NCBI GenBank assembly: GCA_026874595.1
Contig: CM049306.1
Location: 83,542,142 to 83,606,141, forward strand
DNA length: 64,000 bases
Direction: 5' to 3'
Source: Sipunculus nudus
Taxonomy: Eukaryota; Annelida; Sipuncula; Golfingiida; Sipunculidae
Made by a program: the position numbers and the translations under genes. Of this stretch, positions 12,247 through 24,424 are shown piece by piece (position 1 is the first letter of the stretch; each line of letters opens with the position of its first letter). Under the pieces are notes generated by a model, which saw only the letters and a list, made by a program, of their open reading frames with translations, was not told the DNA's origin and ran no database searches.

Positions 12247-13051
12247 CAGTGAAACTCCTCTAAGCCGGACACTCAAGGGACTGGAGGATTTTGTCCGTAT
12301 TAGTGAGTTGTCCTGTTTTGGAGGATTTTGGCATATTGCGTCAATTTGTCATTGAATGTTTCTGAAATTCTATGATTTCATTAAATGTACTCCTAATTTG
12401 AAATAGGCTACAAAATTTGATTTTTAATCATTTTCAAAACAGCTTAAATATGCACCTGTAATTTATTAAATATAATTATTTAAAAAAAAGAAAGACAAAC
12501 ATTAGCTAGGCCTCACAAACTTATCTTAGCAGTTTAACTTCGACGCACCATGCTTCATCTTCTAAGCAAGCAGCAGTTCATGGATGGTTGCACTAGGTAT
12601 ATTGAAGATTGATTATTGACAGCATCCGGACAGCATGATTATTTGTTAAAGGATAGTCTTTACTACTCATTCACCATAACAAAGTTCAAACTGTCGCAAA
12701 CTATAATTATGGCTCCCTGGGCCAGACGCCAGTCACATAGCACGAACGGTAGTCTTTGGTGGTCTTGTCGAATGAAAAGCTGTTTCAGTTTGAGAGCTTA
12801 TTTTTTTTTACTTAATGACCTGCCAATTTTAATTTAATAATGATTGTGTTATCAACACATTTATAGAAATAAACAACCATTTCGATATTGCATATTTACA
12901 TATAACATTCCAATGGTTCAATAAATTACGCTTGTCCCCGGGCTTTTGCTTTGACCAAAACAGGTCATACGAGGTCATGACCTCGGAGCGCCATCTCCCA
13001 GCAAATATATGAACAAAATAGAACTCGCGATGTCTGTCCGCTTTAGTGGGT
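12247..13051 (+). mobile_element. pogo/Tigger-like element fragment
   Basis: Begins CAGTGAAACTCCTCTAAGCC after a TA (12245-12246), then has the repeated TIR theme gtccgtattagtgag / gtcctgttttggagg. The inverse-end theme tgtccgctttagtgggtc lies at 13034-13051, but the expected final GGTTT..ACTG-TA is missing or replaced. The first 60 bases parallel the MITE at 1458 (ctgaaggactga versus ctcaagggactgg). The interior has no recognisable transposase; a 73-codon frame at 12616-12837 is short and unassigned. Best read as a 3'-truncated or internally deleted copy. Confidence 0.55.
12962..12985. promoter_or_regulatory. Composite nuclear-receptor motif (DR4 plus IR0)
   Basis: Three AGGTCA half-sites: 12962-12967, then TACG, then 12972-12977 in direct orientation (DR4), then TGACCT at 12978-12983 inverted with no spacer (IR0). 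The last two sit in a perfect 16-bp palindrome at 12970-12985. DR4 and IR0 are thyroid-hormone/orphan-receptor site geometries. Occupancy cannot be judged from sequence. Confidence 0.4.
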
Positions 13052-13171
13052 CAAAAAATGTACTCGATATGCTGGCATATTGTTAACTGAATACCCTATT
13101 CTGGTTACATGCTACAGTAATGTTTTTACTGTATACACAATAACCTCCTCTAGAAATATTAATTTTGTGTG

Positions 13172-13175
<4 letters not shown>

Positions 13176-13220
<45 letters not shown>

Positions 13221-13242
13221 GAGAAAGAGAGAGAAAAAGAGA
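13176..13242. repeat. (GA)n microsatellite
   Basis: About 33 GA units with a few interruptions (one C, some AA). It sits about 70 bp upstream of the 273-bp tandem duplication. Confidence 0.97.
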
Positions 13243-13312
13243 TCAAATGTTATTAACCCTTTAGTGCTGACAGGCTTTCTAGAACCTCTTGTGGATAGAT
13301 TCTCTGGAGTCA

Positions 13313-13585
13313 AAACAAATTAAATATTTATTTTTAGTTCTAAAGTTTCCCTTTAACTAAAAGCTAGCCCTCTCTGTGGGAATTGTTGACATTTTGGTAA
13401 GATACAACAAAAGCTGAACAAGATTAAGCTGGTTATCTAAATGTGTCAGAATTTGTCCAAAATCTAATCTACAATAAATATAAAAAGGAAAGGGTTAAAT
13501 AATATTAATAAAGATGTTGATTTATGCATACAATACCTCAGTATTTATTTGATACTATGATGAAAGAGAAAAAAATATATTTTTT
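13313..13585 (+). repeat. 273-bp tandem duplication, copy 1
   Basis: Starts aaacaaattaaatatttatt and ends in an A/T run (aaaaaaatatatttttt). It is followed directly by a near-identical copy. Identity looks about 97%, so the duplication is young. Confidence 0.95.
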
Positions 13586-13864
13586 AAACAAATTGAATAT
13601 TTATTTTTAGTTCTAAAGTTTCCCTTTAACTAAAAGCTAGCCCTCTCTGTGGGAATTGTTGACATTTTGGTAAAGATACAACAAAAGCTGAACAAGATTT
13701 AGCTGGTTATCTAAATGTAAGTGTCAGAATTTGTCCGAAATCTAATCTAAAATAAATATAAAAAGGAAAGGGTTAAATAATATTAATAAAGATGTTGATT
13801 TATGCATACAATACCTCAGTATTTATTTGATACTATGATGAAAGAGAAAAAAATATATTTTTTA
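13586..13864 (+). repeat. 273-bp tandem duplication, copy 2 (about 278 bp)
   Basis: Same sequence as 13313-13585, with a 4-bp insertion (taag, near 13718), a 1-bp insertion near 13672 and a few substitutions. The short T/A runs at the junction could have promoted unequal exchange or slippage. Confidence 0.95.
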
Positions 13865-13866
13865 AT

Positions 13867-14690
13867 CTGGCTTCATTAAACTGATCTTGATACCTGTAAA
13901 ACCTATTCTGGTCAGACATAACAAGGACAACTTTTTTTATGTTTTTTTTTCTGACAAAAGAAGAAAAGGTTTTTTTTTGTAATTGTACAAATTATAAATT
14001 AATATTTTCAAATCATATGTCATATCTTGCTTCACAGAACATTTTGCCTACCAGGAAGAAGACATTTATTCTAAAGCTCCACTATTTCCATTGGATTACA
14101 TTTTTATTAATGAAAGCTCAACTTGTGTCATTATCCTAGTGACTATGATTTATAGCATTACATTATCCTTTGGCACAGGTTTATGACATATAATATCATG
14201 GGAAGGATCTGTTGAACTTTTCAGAAAGACTTCCATTTTTTCTGGGATGTCTTTAAATTTGGATGAAGGGGTATGTCACTGATTCAACTACCACACAGCA
14301 AAATATTGTTAAAAAAAAGGAATTTTCTCTTGGCTGCAAGTAAGAGACATGTCACATGTTTTCAGAACATGTTTTTGTTTGACGAAGCACTGACAGGAAA
14401 TGTCAATTATATACTCTCATTTGGTATACATTTGTATATACCAGCATTTTTACTACAAAATATTGATGGGAATTAGCTGCTGATTTACTTTTGAAAATTA
14501 CTGAGTAGGGCAAGAGAACCAAAATTACCAATATACCTATATTATGGAAAGTAAAACAAAAAATAGGAATTTGAAAAAAAGAAACCCACAAGAACTAATA
14601 CTTAAAAATGATAATATGTAAAACAAAACATTGGAATTCAACCTAAAAGAAGTATTAACCAAAAGGACTAATACTCGAATGATGGAAAGT
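13867..14690. other. Non-coding stretch with short T- and A-runs
   Basis: T-rich frames at 13939-14139 and 14273-14476 translate as low-complexity hydrophobic peptides and are not believable genes. No structured repeat was seen. Confidence 0.5.
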
Positions 14691-14692
14691 AA

Positions 14693-16613
14693 TACCGTAT
14701 TTATGCATGTATTAGATGACCCGGTGTATAAGACAACCCCCCCCCCCCCCCAATATTGAGCCTAAAATGTTGGTTCAAAAAATTTTACAGCATCTTAAGT
14801 TGGAGCTGCCAGCTACTGAGGATCACTGTATCAGCATAATGATTACTTTAACACTGATGATTGAAATGGGATTTTATAATTTTTGATTCTTAAAATGGTC
14901 AGTGGTATATTATTGTATGATGCTACAAGTGAAAACAGGAAAGTAATATAGAAAAGTATGGAGCAGACCAAAACAGAATTTATTAAACATATCAAAGAAT
15001 GTGTATTATACAACAATCAAATTAACATCATAAGAAACATCAGAGGGTCAATTTTAGGGCCCATATTTGGATAATAAATTATTATCCATGAGATGGCACC
15101 CACTAAGAATTAACATGTCAAGAGAATGTGCATTACAGGGCATTGACACCTTCCTCTTAAAAAAAGATAAATTTATTTCAAAGAAATGTAGGTCTTCTGC
15201 ATAATTTGAGGGAGATCACCCCAAACACCCACTGCATATCAGCATTCCACATATACAAGTGGCTTAAGGTAGACTAGTGACAGCACATGAAACCAAGGCT
15301 ACCATGATGCTCTACTTAACTAGGCTTCCTCATTTATTATTCCGTGATAATCTTAAACTATTGAAAATTACATTTTCCTGACCTGTCCACAACCATGTCA
15401 CAGTCACCAAATTTTCCCACAAAATATATCATATTTGCGTAAATGACGTCAGTCAGGTTCGAATTTATTCCATTGTACCAGTGAGGAAGTAAAAATGTAA
15501 TTAGGTATTGATCCAGTAGGATTTTCGTGAAGTACATTATTTTACCACATTTAACTGTTTGCAAGTTCAATGCTACCTTGTAGAAACCAGGGTTTTCATT
15601 CAGTTACTATTTAATAGATCATTTCCCAAGAGGATATACGCACCGAATCCGGGGTTTTGTCTTAAATTAGGAGGAAATTTGTCATTTTTATATCCCGCGG
15701 AAACTCGGTCCCTTTCTTGAACTTTGTTGACCCGTTATAATACATTCATTTCTGAACGTAGTCCAATAATACAAGCTTGACAAACATTGAATTTGCGTCA
15801 CCTGAGGAAAGGCCGCTTCATATTTATAATTATGACGAGCTACTTGTTGTCTTGTAATCGAAGTGCCATGTGCGAGTCTCCGTGTATGTCAGTGTGTAAG
15901 CCAACTGACAGCGTCTGCATTCACTGGACTTGTGAACATTTTACGCGGTAATTTGTATTAATATGTATATTAAGTGCTACTGGATGGCATTAAGCAAGTT
16001 CCCAGCATCCCTTGTGCGAGTGCTGTATACACAAACCCAGGGCTCTTGTATCTTGAGTACATGGGTAAGCCCCGCAAGCTGATAGCGGCATCGACAATTA
16101 TATATTACTGCGTACCTGATTCAAGTGAATTGCCAAGATATTTTTGGCAAAATATACATAAAAACATACATTTTCAGGATTGGGAATTCCGTTTCGGTCT
16201 GTCAGTTCCGCAATTCCGTCCACGATCGCAGAAAATCGCTGGCTCTGCTGTTAAAATTAAGGGCTTTCGTATATTGATTCTGTTACAATTCCTGTGTCAA
16301 TGCAGCAAGGGGTAAGCTTTTCTTATCAATTATTTAACTATGTGCACATGTAAATCTGATGTATAAACAATAAATTTAAACAAAAACAAAGCACTGTAAT
16401 GTTCTTTATCAAGTGTACATCACCAAAATTCAGCCATGACCAACGATATTCACAGCGTCAAGTTCCTCAGACGTCATAATGCTGATTGCCGTAAATTATC
16501 CTTTGCGGCCCTGAGAACGCTGAAAAACTAGTTCCTGCGTATAAGACGGCCCCCCTTTTTTGCCATATATTTTTAGGATAAAATTTGTCGTCCTGTACAT
16601 AACAAATATGGTA
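14693..16613. mobile_element. DNA transposon-like element with terminal inverted repeats
   Basis: The left end reads TACCGTATTT at 14693, followed by ATGTA and GATGAC (to 14720). The right end, 16587-16613, read on the other strand gives TACCATATTT, ATGTA and GGACGAC, so the two ends are imperfect inverted repeats of about 27 bp. A subterminal motif gtgtataagacaacccc (14725) recurs in direct orientation as gcgtataagacggcccc (16537-16553). The bases next to ACC..GGT are AAT on both sides, a possible 3-bp target duplication. TACCGTATTT/gtataagac ends are common in animal genomes, but I do not assign a superfamily. The interior is non-coding or carries only short frames; 15600-16560 is clearly richer in CpG. 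Confidence 0.55.
14737..14751 (+). repeat. Poly-C run (15 C)
   Basis: An uninterrupted run within the subterminal region of the TIR element; the corresponding right-end motif has only six C (16548-16553). Confidence 0.95.
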
Positions 16614-19600
16614 ATTAAATTTTCCATAAGGGCAGCTATTTTTACATACAACAATAGAAGGAGGACTTAGAGATGAGACGTAATGTGTTAGGAGATTTTT
16701 AATTTTGTACCAATAATTTTTCTCTCAGGTATAAATCTTAATAATGATGCCAATTAAAACCCAATGTCCCTGCAGACATGCATGAGTTATTAGTTTAGCT
16801 TGAATGGTGGGCTGTTTGAGAGGGTAACCGCAGGGAGCTGCAATGATTTGGATGATCATTTTGGATGGATGGTCAAAGCCGTAGTTGGTGTCAAATTAGC
16901 ACCTACTGTATTTATCATGCTGATATAGAACTTAGGAGGATGGTGGCCTTGCATTACTTCTGTTTAAGAATGACAGTTATGAATCTATAGAACCTTTGTC
17001 TAACCTAGCTACAGTGTTATCTGAGTAAAGCCAACATCTATTGAGAAAAAAATTACATTTCAGAATATCTTTGTCATATTTTTAACTAAATTTCTTATTT
17101 AAACCTATAAATTTCTATGACAGCACTGGTCACTATAGTACTAGCACATCCCCTTTGCTATTTTATACACTTGGTGTTTTGAAGGATTAAGATAGTAATA
17201 TTACCTACATTCACCCGAATGACAGCATATCTGCATGTACATAGACAGAAACATGCAGCTAAAATCATGTTGGAACACAATATATTCTCTTATATAGCTG
17301 CAACTTTTGCTATTATAAAGACATTCATTTGAAATTTAAAGATACATGTAAGCTCTGAATCAGAAAGCTATCCACAAGTACAGAATAACTTATATCTCAC
17401 AACAGTTTTTCAATGGCTGACTGATACAAGGAAGCCTTAACACAGAAAGGTAAAAGTGCTAAATGTAAATGCAAAAGAAAATGTTTTCCTAAATGACCCT
17501 GGAGAGACCATGCTCAGAGAACCATTTTGCCCACTGAACTTACTTTTTTCTTGTCAATGTTCTGGCTTGATCCACTAACAACCATTCATCCTCTTTCTAG
17601 GTTTTTCTTCAGACCTGACAGCCTGGCCTTTCACTCTGTGGAACAACTATCCAAGTCTTGTTATATACTTGCCAATGCCAAGGCTCAGTAGGACAAAGGC
17701 TGTATCATTCTCCAATGAGCAACAAGACCTGTCAACACTGCATGCTCTGTCACATAAATCTCTCCCAGCAACAAGGACTGGGATCTTTATTCCCACCAGA
17801 AGACCAAGTACTTTACAATAATTCTACTTAAGCTGACTTTTTCATTAAGCAGAAGTTTTCATTCCCATGTGCTGAAACATGGTAACTACTTCAAGGTAAC
17901 ATTTCTCAATGATGTTGGCTCTAAGACCTGATAGATCAATAAATGCTTGGACCTCAGCCACTCAACTTGGCAAGTCCACAATGGTGAACACGGACCAAAA
18001 CCAGGAATGGCCATTGTCATGGACTGGTCCACTCTCTTGCAGATGTCTTACCCGAGCCCACTCTAAAAACATTACCCGACACCTGTAGATCTTAGATGTG
18101 CTGCCCACACAAATGGCTGGCCTGACCAGACTGTTCAACCTGTGTACATCCAGTGGTAAAGAAAATCAGCAAAGCCATTGATTTTCTGCCTGTTTAATCA
18201 CCATTCAACAGTAATCGATGATGATCGCCACTGATACATATTGTACAGCGTTGGCTGCGATGAGGAGGTGAGACAACTGGATGCCAGGCCAGAGCGTCTG
18301 TGGGATGGGAGATGTGGATATTGTCATCATATTGCTGGACACAAGGATCTTCTTGGGTTCAAATACTGTCTCTGCATGTATTCACCAGATGGAACACCCT
18401 GAGACAGCTGTAATTTCCCTGACAGTGGTATAACAACAGTAAAATGACAAGAATATGATATACTGCCATTCTCTAAAGTTATTTGAAGAAAACATTTAAA
18501 AAAACTGAAATCTGATACAAAAAGGTTGCTGTGCAAATTACATTAATTTAATTTATATTATTTTTTTTAATGATTGTCTGTGAAAATTAATTACCCTGAT
18601 ATGTTTCTTGTAAAAGGTAAAACCTGAAATAAAAATGTCTTTATTTCTATCATATAAACCTTTCTGACACTAAATCATTTCCATGAAGGACTTGGAAACA
18701 AGAACTTCACAGGATTCCAAGAAAATTCTTCATGTTTAAAAAATATTTTCTTTTCTGCAAATAAATTGGACAAAGACCGCCTTTTATCAAAGGACTAAGC
18801 GCTATTAACCTATGAAGCTGTATTTGTTTACTATCACATGAACAGAGAAATGAGGTGTCTGAGACAGGATTATCATTTCTTTTACAACTACACAATGTCC
18901 TTGATTATGATTAGACTGCACCTTGCCACCCAAGGGTCTCTGGAGAGTCAGTGTGCTCGCTAGAATAGACTGACTCACCGGGGATTTTGACTGATTTACA
19001 CAGAATTTACAGATTTGCTATTTAGTTATGACGTCTTGTCATTATTTTTTAGAGCCCTGGCTTTTATCTTTATGTCAGTCAATGCTTTTTTATACATATA
19101 TTCCAACAGGACATTCTTATTGAATGGTAATATATGGAAAGTTGTTATTGACAAATTTGAACAAAAGGATGTTAATGGCATGTGTTTTGATTATGAAGTA
19201 CACTGAAGACTAACAATGTTAAAGAAACATTCTCTAGCTGCATAAAAATCAGCTGTACCCATCAATTGCATGTTTTTTATCTTATTTCCTTCATACACAC
19301 TAGAAAGCCTTGCATCTGAAATATTAGTCATGACACTTCCACCTGAATGCTATTTTCATAACCTGGTATGGCAACAGGATAAGTGGCTATGGCATAATAT
19401 GTAGTCATTTTTTAAGGCTATTTCATCATTTTCAAGTGCGTTTGTATGAACCATGATGTAGCTGATCCCAAGATGCTGCTGTGTGTGTAAACAACAGATT
19501 ACTTGCGTCCAACGCGTAGACATACTGACCTTTGCATTGTTTGGCCAGTTGAGCAGCTTAGGCCCAAAGAGGTGGGGCAAAGGGATTAATTCTTAGATCT

Positions 19601-20755
19601 CAAGCAGTTTGTGACAGCTTCATATGTTAGTAAATCTTAACCCAACTAGATTTAACTGTTACATTTATCTAAACAATGCATCTGTAAAATCTTCACTATC
19701 TGATGGTTTGAAATTTGTAGGAATCTGTCAGTGTTGCTCTTGTGTTTTTACAAGGCACTGCACCGCAACAAATTTAGATTTTTTTAAGACATCTCACCAA
19801 TAGCTATAAGAATATAGGATTTAGGATTTGAAGAAAAATACTTGATGACAACAAACCTCTACCATTAATGACTGCCTATAGATGTAAAGCTCAATGTATT
19901 AACAATTAAACTATCTGAATATGTTATAAATGATATCATTTTTTCTGTACATACCTGTATGCATAATTGAGGGCTTGTGTGACATACAAATAATTTGTAA
20001 CACCAGGAAGCGTGTTTCTGCACAGCAAGAATGGAGCAGAGCCCTGCAGCCATAGCTGCCCCATCCGAGCTTAAGGCACTTTCCAACTAGAAAAACTCCT
20101 TGTGATAGAGGGATTATTCTTTAAGCCAGTGGAGAAACTTAATTGATTTAATCTAATACAACTTTTCATGGTTCATGAAATGCTTGTTATGTTTTACTTC
20201 ATAACTTTCCTTATAACATTTATATCATAAAAGACTGCATGGCACTTCTTTGGAACTGAATGGGTGAGCTAAATAAAGACACAGCACCTAATAGGTCTGG
20301 CTCTGAGACTAAAAACCCATGATGTCAGGCTTCCCACAAGGTGTGTGACATAGCCTGCCTTTAGGACCACATACAAGTAACAAAGGTGGCCAGAGCTTCT
20401 AATTTTAGGATCCTGCATGGTTGCAAGCCTTCTCAGCCACTGGTCTATATATTCCCAGGTGCTGCTCCACTGCCATATACTCATAGAGAGTGAAGTATCA
20501 ATGTACATCCACTCTGGTATAAGCTCAGAACCCCCTGGTGATCGTCATAAATGAGTCAAATGTCACTTCCCTTTCATGCAATGATGGAAGCATGATGTTA
20601 AGCACAGATTCATCAGGGTATGGAATCTTCTGGCTGATTATTAAATGGCCCTGGTATTGGGCTCGTTATTTATGTCAGGGATAGCTAATGGACAGGGCCT
20701 GTAACCAGTATACCTGAAAAGAGTGGGACACCCTGGATAATTTAAAAGGTATGCT
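16614..20755. other. Non-coding stretch, partly moderate GC
   Basis: About 4 kb without element ends or tandem arrays. The part from 17500 to 18320 is less AT-rich and looks as if it could be decayed coding or conserved non-coding sequence, but no frame stays open and no family is recognisable on either strand. Confidence 0.5.
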
Positions 20756-20756
20756 A

Positions 20757-20777
20757 TATGTATGTATGTATGTATGA

Positions 20778-20780
<3 letters not shown>
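20757..20780 (+). repeat. (TATG)n microsatellite
   Basis: Five or so TATG units, the last mutated to AATG, running directly into the long TA tract. Confidence 0.9.

Positions 20781-20864
<84 letters not shown>
20781..20864. repeat. Long (TA)n microsatellite
   Basis: About 42 uninterrupted TA units, the longest TA tract in the window. Fully self-complementary, so it can extrude as a hairpin and is likely to vary in length. Confidence 0.97.
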
Positions 20865-20867
<3 letters not shown>

Positions 20868-21109
20868 GCCTCTTGCTGCTTGCAGTGGTGAATTAAAGTA
20901 AACTCTCAGTCCCCAAACCTGATACCTGTAATAAAATATTACAGTGTCTTGTAGAATTTCTCAGAACTTTCAGTTACAAGAAATGATCAACAGGGTAAAA
21001 TATTCACCCACCTGAACTTTATGAACAGATCTGGTGTTAGATGATGGCATAGGGTCAGATTTAGAAAAAGCTACCACTGTATAAGGTGTTACAGGTGCCC
21101 CTTTTATTG

Positions 21110-21480
21110 TGTGCAGCAGTCTTACTGATGATTGTTTTATTGTGCACATGGATGTTTCATGTGTTGTTGGCATTTTGTTTGTGTGCCACTTATAGCTTGT
21201 GTTGTGGCGGCCTCGCCTGGCCAGATGTTGCAGGCTTGGTTTAATCCACATTGGTTGAACCCTAGATATACAATGTTCTTTGTTCTGGTATGTTCTTTGA
21301 ACGTGTGTACTGTGTTAGATCCTTTAGAGTTTTCGAGCAATGGAAGGTTCTCGGCTGGAGTGAAAAGTTATAAATAGGGGGCTGTGTTTTAGAGCCGAGA
21401 GAGAGGTGAGAGAATATTCCAGCGGACACAGAAGCATGCATGTCAGTTTGTGGGACCTATTCTGATAAGTGCGGCAATTA
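21110..21480 (+). promoter_or_regulatory. TATA promoter or solo-LTR-like stretch
   Basis: TATAAATA at 21369-21376 is followed by a G-run (gggggctg) and, about 25-30 bases on, by a purine-rich gagccgagagagagg, where transcription would be expected to start. Upstream sequence is T/G-rich with gttctcggctgg and ttttcgagcaatgg. A TATAAATAGGGGGC core preceded by a TTCTCGG-type motif is familiar from LTRs of bivalve Gypsy-type retrotransposons. I could not define TG..CA ends, a primer-binding site or internal domains, so a solo LTR, an LTR relic or an unrelated promoter all remain possible. Confidence 0.4.
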
Positions 21481-21515
21481 TAGATTTCTTCAGATTTTCT
21501 TCTGGATTTGTCACA

Positions 21516-21612
21516 AATTTATTTGGGCACAGTGACCTGATTTTAGGTTTCCATGAAATAAAGTTGGTTTGCATATTTAGTTTTTCTTCCCAGTTCTAAT
21601 GGCTAGAATTTA
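21516..21612 (+). repeat. Relic of a family C core repeat
   Basis: Contains cacagtgacctgattttagg and tttccatg (21535-21563) and, further on, agttctaatgg (21594-21604). These match the order of motifs in the family C cores at 7332-7420 and 8325-8410. No ends or microsatellite are present. Confidence 0.5.
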
Positions 21613-24424
21613 TATCCTGCTCACCAGAAAGATCTTCTGAGAAGTCTGAGGTAGTACAACTTCTGTCTTTGCTCCATAACTCAGAGCTCATAGGTTTCCG
21701 AGCTATTAGTCATTCCCAAGAAACATATCCTTCAGATTGTATTTCTAATGGCATGTCATAACTTTTTAGCTGCTAAAATCTGCATTGCCGCATGACATTT
21801 CAGTTACCACATTGGACCTGTTAGGATCAATCAGCATATTTTGTTTGAACATCCTGTATATATACTATGGACATATCATTTGTGTTCTGTTCAAGTTTGG
21901 ACCCATGGCTCTACATTATGATTTTTAAAATGAAAGTAGAAGGCTCAAAAATGGAAAAAAATGCATGTGGTGCTACAAGTTTTCTAAAACATTTAATGTT
22001 TCCTCAGGTCAATCAGTTTATCAATTTCATTGAAAATTAGGACTAGTTTGTTTAATATTTACTTACAGGAGTCTAACTTCTCAGGTTCTGAAATGCATGT
22101 TTTTACTCAGTAATTCCTTAGAATTTTATGGTGAGTGTCCAACTTTTTATTTGCACAGAAAACCTATCAGGTTTTGTTAGCATGTCAAGTTTGTAATTCC
22201 TTTGCACAATAGGTCAGCCAGATGATAAACAAGGGTCATTCTTATAGCTCAGTCAGATGAGAAATATCCAGAATTATGGCGATCCAGATTACCTCAAGAC
22301 ATTAAAGGACTGTACCCTAACCCTCCACAGAATTAATTAAAATCAACTCATAATTTTTTGATGAAGTGGCTCACAGACTATCCAACCACAAAGGCAAACA
22401 CAGTATTTGATGAAAGTATAATAGTAACATAAACTTTACCTCTAGTAACTGGGTCTCCTGAAAATTTATTTTGAGACCTATTTCCAAAACCACAAAGAGA
22501 ATGTTGCTGCTGGTTGTCAATCATCCAACAAAGCTTAATTAAGAGCCAGGCAGAGATTTCTGAGACAAGCATGGTGACTTTATCATGATATTTTGTACTG
22601 AAACTGAGGGTATTCATTATGGTTTACCTTGATGTCTCATCTTGGGCTGACTCTGGTATATTACCTGGCTTGTTCAAACCACCTTCTCCTATCCACATCT
22701 ATTTAAAACTACAGCAGGGATCCTGGAAGTTCCCTTTGTTATCTCCATGGTGTATTCACCACCATTCTAATGAACTGCTGGGCCCAGGAGGGCCCTTTTG
22801 AAGCCTCCCATATTACAGCAGACATCTATTCTTGTCTCTCCTTACAAGTTTACAGTGGCTAATATTGATGGTATTTACATAGAGCTATGGACACACAAAC
22901 ACTGCCTACCTAAATCTTTCTGTTACCTGACTTGTCTTTAATGTCAATGCCTTCTTAATTTTTAATGTTACTGCCTTTTTAATTTAAACTGGATCAAATA
23001 GGATCAAACATATAAATTATATGAAAATTTCAAGTAAATTAATCATATAATATTGTTTAACAGCTCTTTGCATGACATGATCTTCAGATTTATAAATACC
23101 TCAAAAAGAATCTTTTGTAAAGAGTTCCATATTTTTGTGTTTCTTTTTTTTTAACAATAGTGAACTGATATTTACTTCTTTACATCATATTTTGCTGACT
23201 CCATCTTGTTTTCTTATTTACTTATGAACTGGAAGAAAAACTTAGTGTGATATGCATGCATATAAAGCATCAGTTAATTATTGTCCAAAATGTTTTCTTT
23301 GATCAATGTCTTTTGCTCAAAACAAATTAGACCATCAAAAATAATACAAAATTTTCTTATAGTGCTAATTTTTTAATTACACTAATTAATAGCTTGGTGT
23401 AAATACTGATTATTAATTAACACATATGCCTACCTTTGCCTGTCCATAAGTTTGAAGTCTTCAAAAACTTCATGATATGAAATATTTGTTAAATCCTAGA
23501 ACACAGATTTATCAGGACAAGAATTTCCTAGAGGCAAGGTGAGTTTCTGGTCAGGTCTCTCCTCATCCTGTTCCAGCATGTGATAAACTTTTCAACTGCC
23601 ACTGTATGGATTACAATCAGGAGTCTGACGCAGACAGAACAGAATTGGACCGTAGATTCCCCTTTATGAATATCAAAAGATGCGCATACTCCCACTCATG
23701 TTTTTACTTTAGTCGCGTGTAACTGTGATGTAAGTAGAATCATCATCAGCTCATTGGATACCAGGTTAGTCAATGTGACTGGTAAAACACTGTGCCTCCC
23801 TGCAGACCTGAGCTTATCGGCACAGGATGGCATCTTTTTTTTCTAAAAGGTACTACTCTCCTTTTCTCATGTGACACTGTTACTCTGATGAAAAAGCATG
23901 TTGTAACTACCTTATTGATCAACACAGGGTTTTGGCTATGGCATGTCATTCAATGACTGTAAAACCACTGACAGTGCTGCACTGTCTGCTGCATGAGCTA
24001 CTAATCTCATCACCATGATCTCCAAGGAGGCCAGCTCAAGTGATTATTTACAGTAAACATACTGATTTGGCATTTGTTCTTGCTTCCCATTTTTTTGCCG
24101 AGGTGAAGGTTTGAACTGTTCCTTTTATACTAGCTCTGATATATGGTCTATCAGTAGCTAAGTGGCCTGATGGTAAAATAAAGGCATGAAAATCCATTCT
24201 TCTGATGTCCCATTGATCTCAGTTTTCTTGAGAAAGCTCCTCCTTTCTTTTCATTTGTAACATTGTTTTTTGTACTTTAATCTTACGAATTAAGGTCATT
24301 AAACCTTCCCTGGACCCATAAGCAAATTTAAAATAATCTTGAAGGATAACCCGTCATCATAAAATAAAATGTACATTGGTAACAAGAGTAACTGAAAAAA
24401 CTAGCAAAGATTTAATAGATTTTG
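21613..24424. other. Non-coding stretch, nothing firm
   Basis: No element ends or arrays. The motif-rich patch at 23620-23790 is discussed as a possible conserved non-coding element. Short frames at 22378-22617 and 22619-22801 have no recognisable content. Confidence 0.5.

Noticed and set aside
13132-13133. ACTG-TA at 13128-13133 as the right end of the pogo-like fragment
   Set aside because: The adjacent bases do not match the inverse of the left end beyond CAGT.AAA, so the true right end appears lost.
15453-15463. aggttcgaatt as a pol III B box
   Set aside because: The final CC is missing and no A box lies 30-60 bases upstream.
15974-16315. 113-codon frame in the CpG-rich part of the TIR element
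   Set aside because: It opens with GTG; the first ATG leaves about 84 codons with no recognisable domain. The donor-like GGTAAG inside it would in any case interrupt it.
17500-18320. Decayed retrotransposon or exon in less AT-rich sequence
   Set aside because: I tried frames on both strands; stops interrupt every one and no conserved motif (such as a reverse-transcriptase or integrase core) appears.
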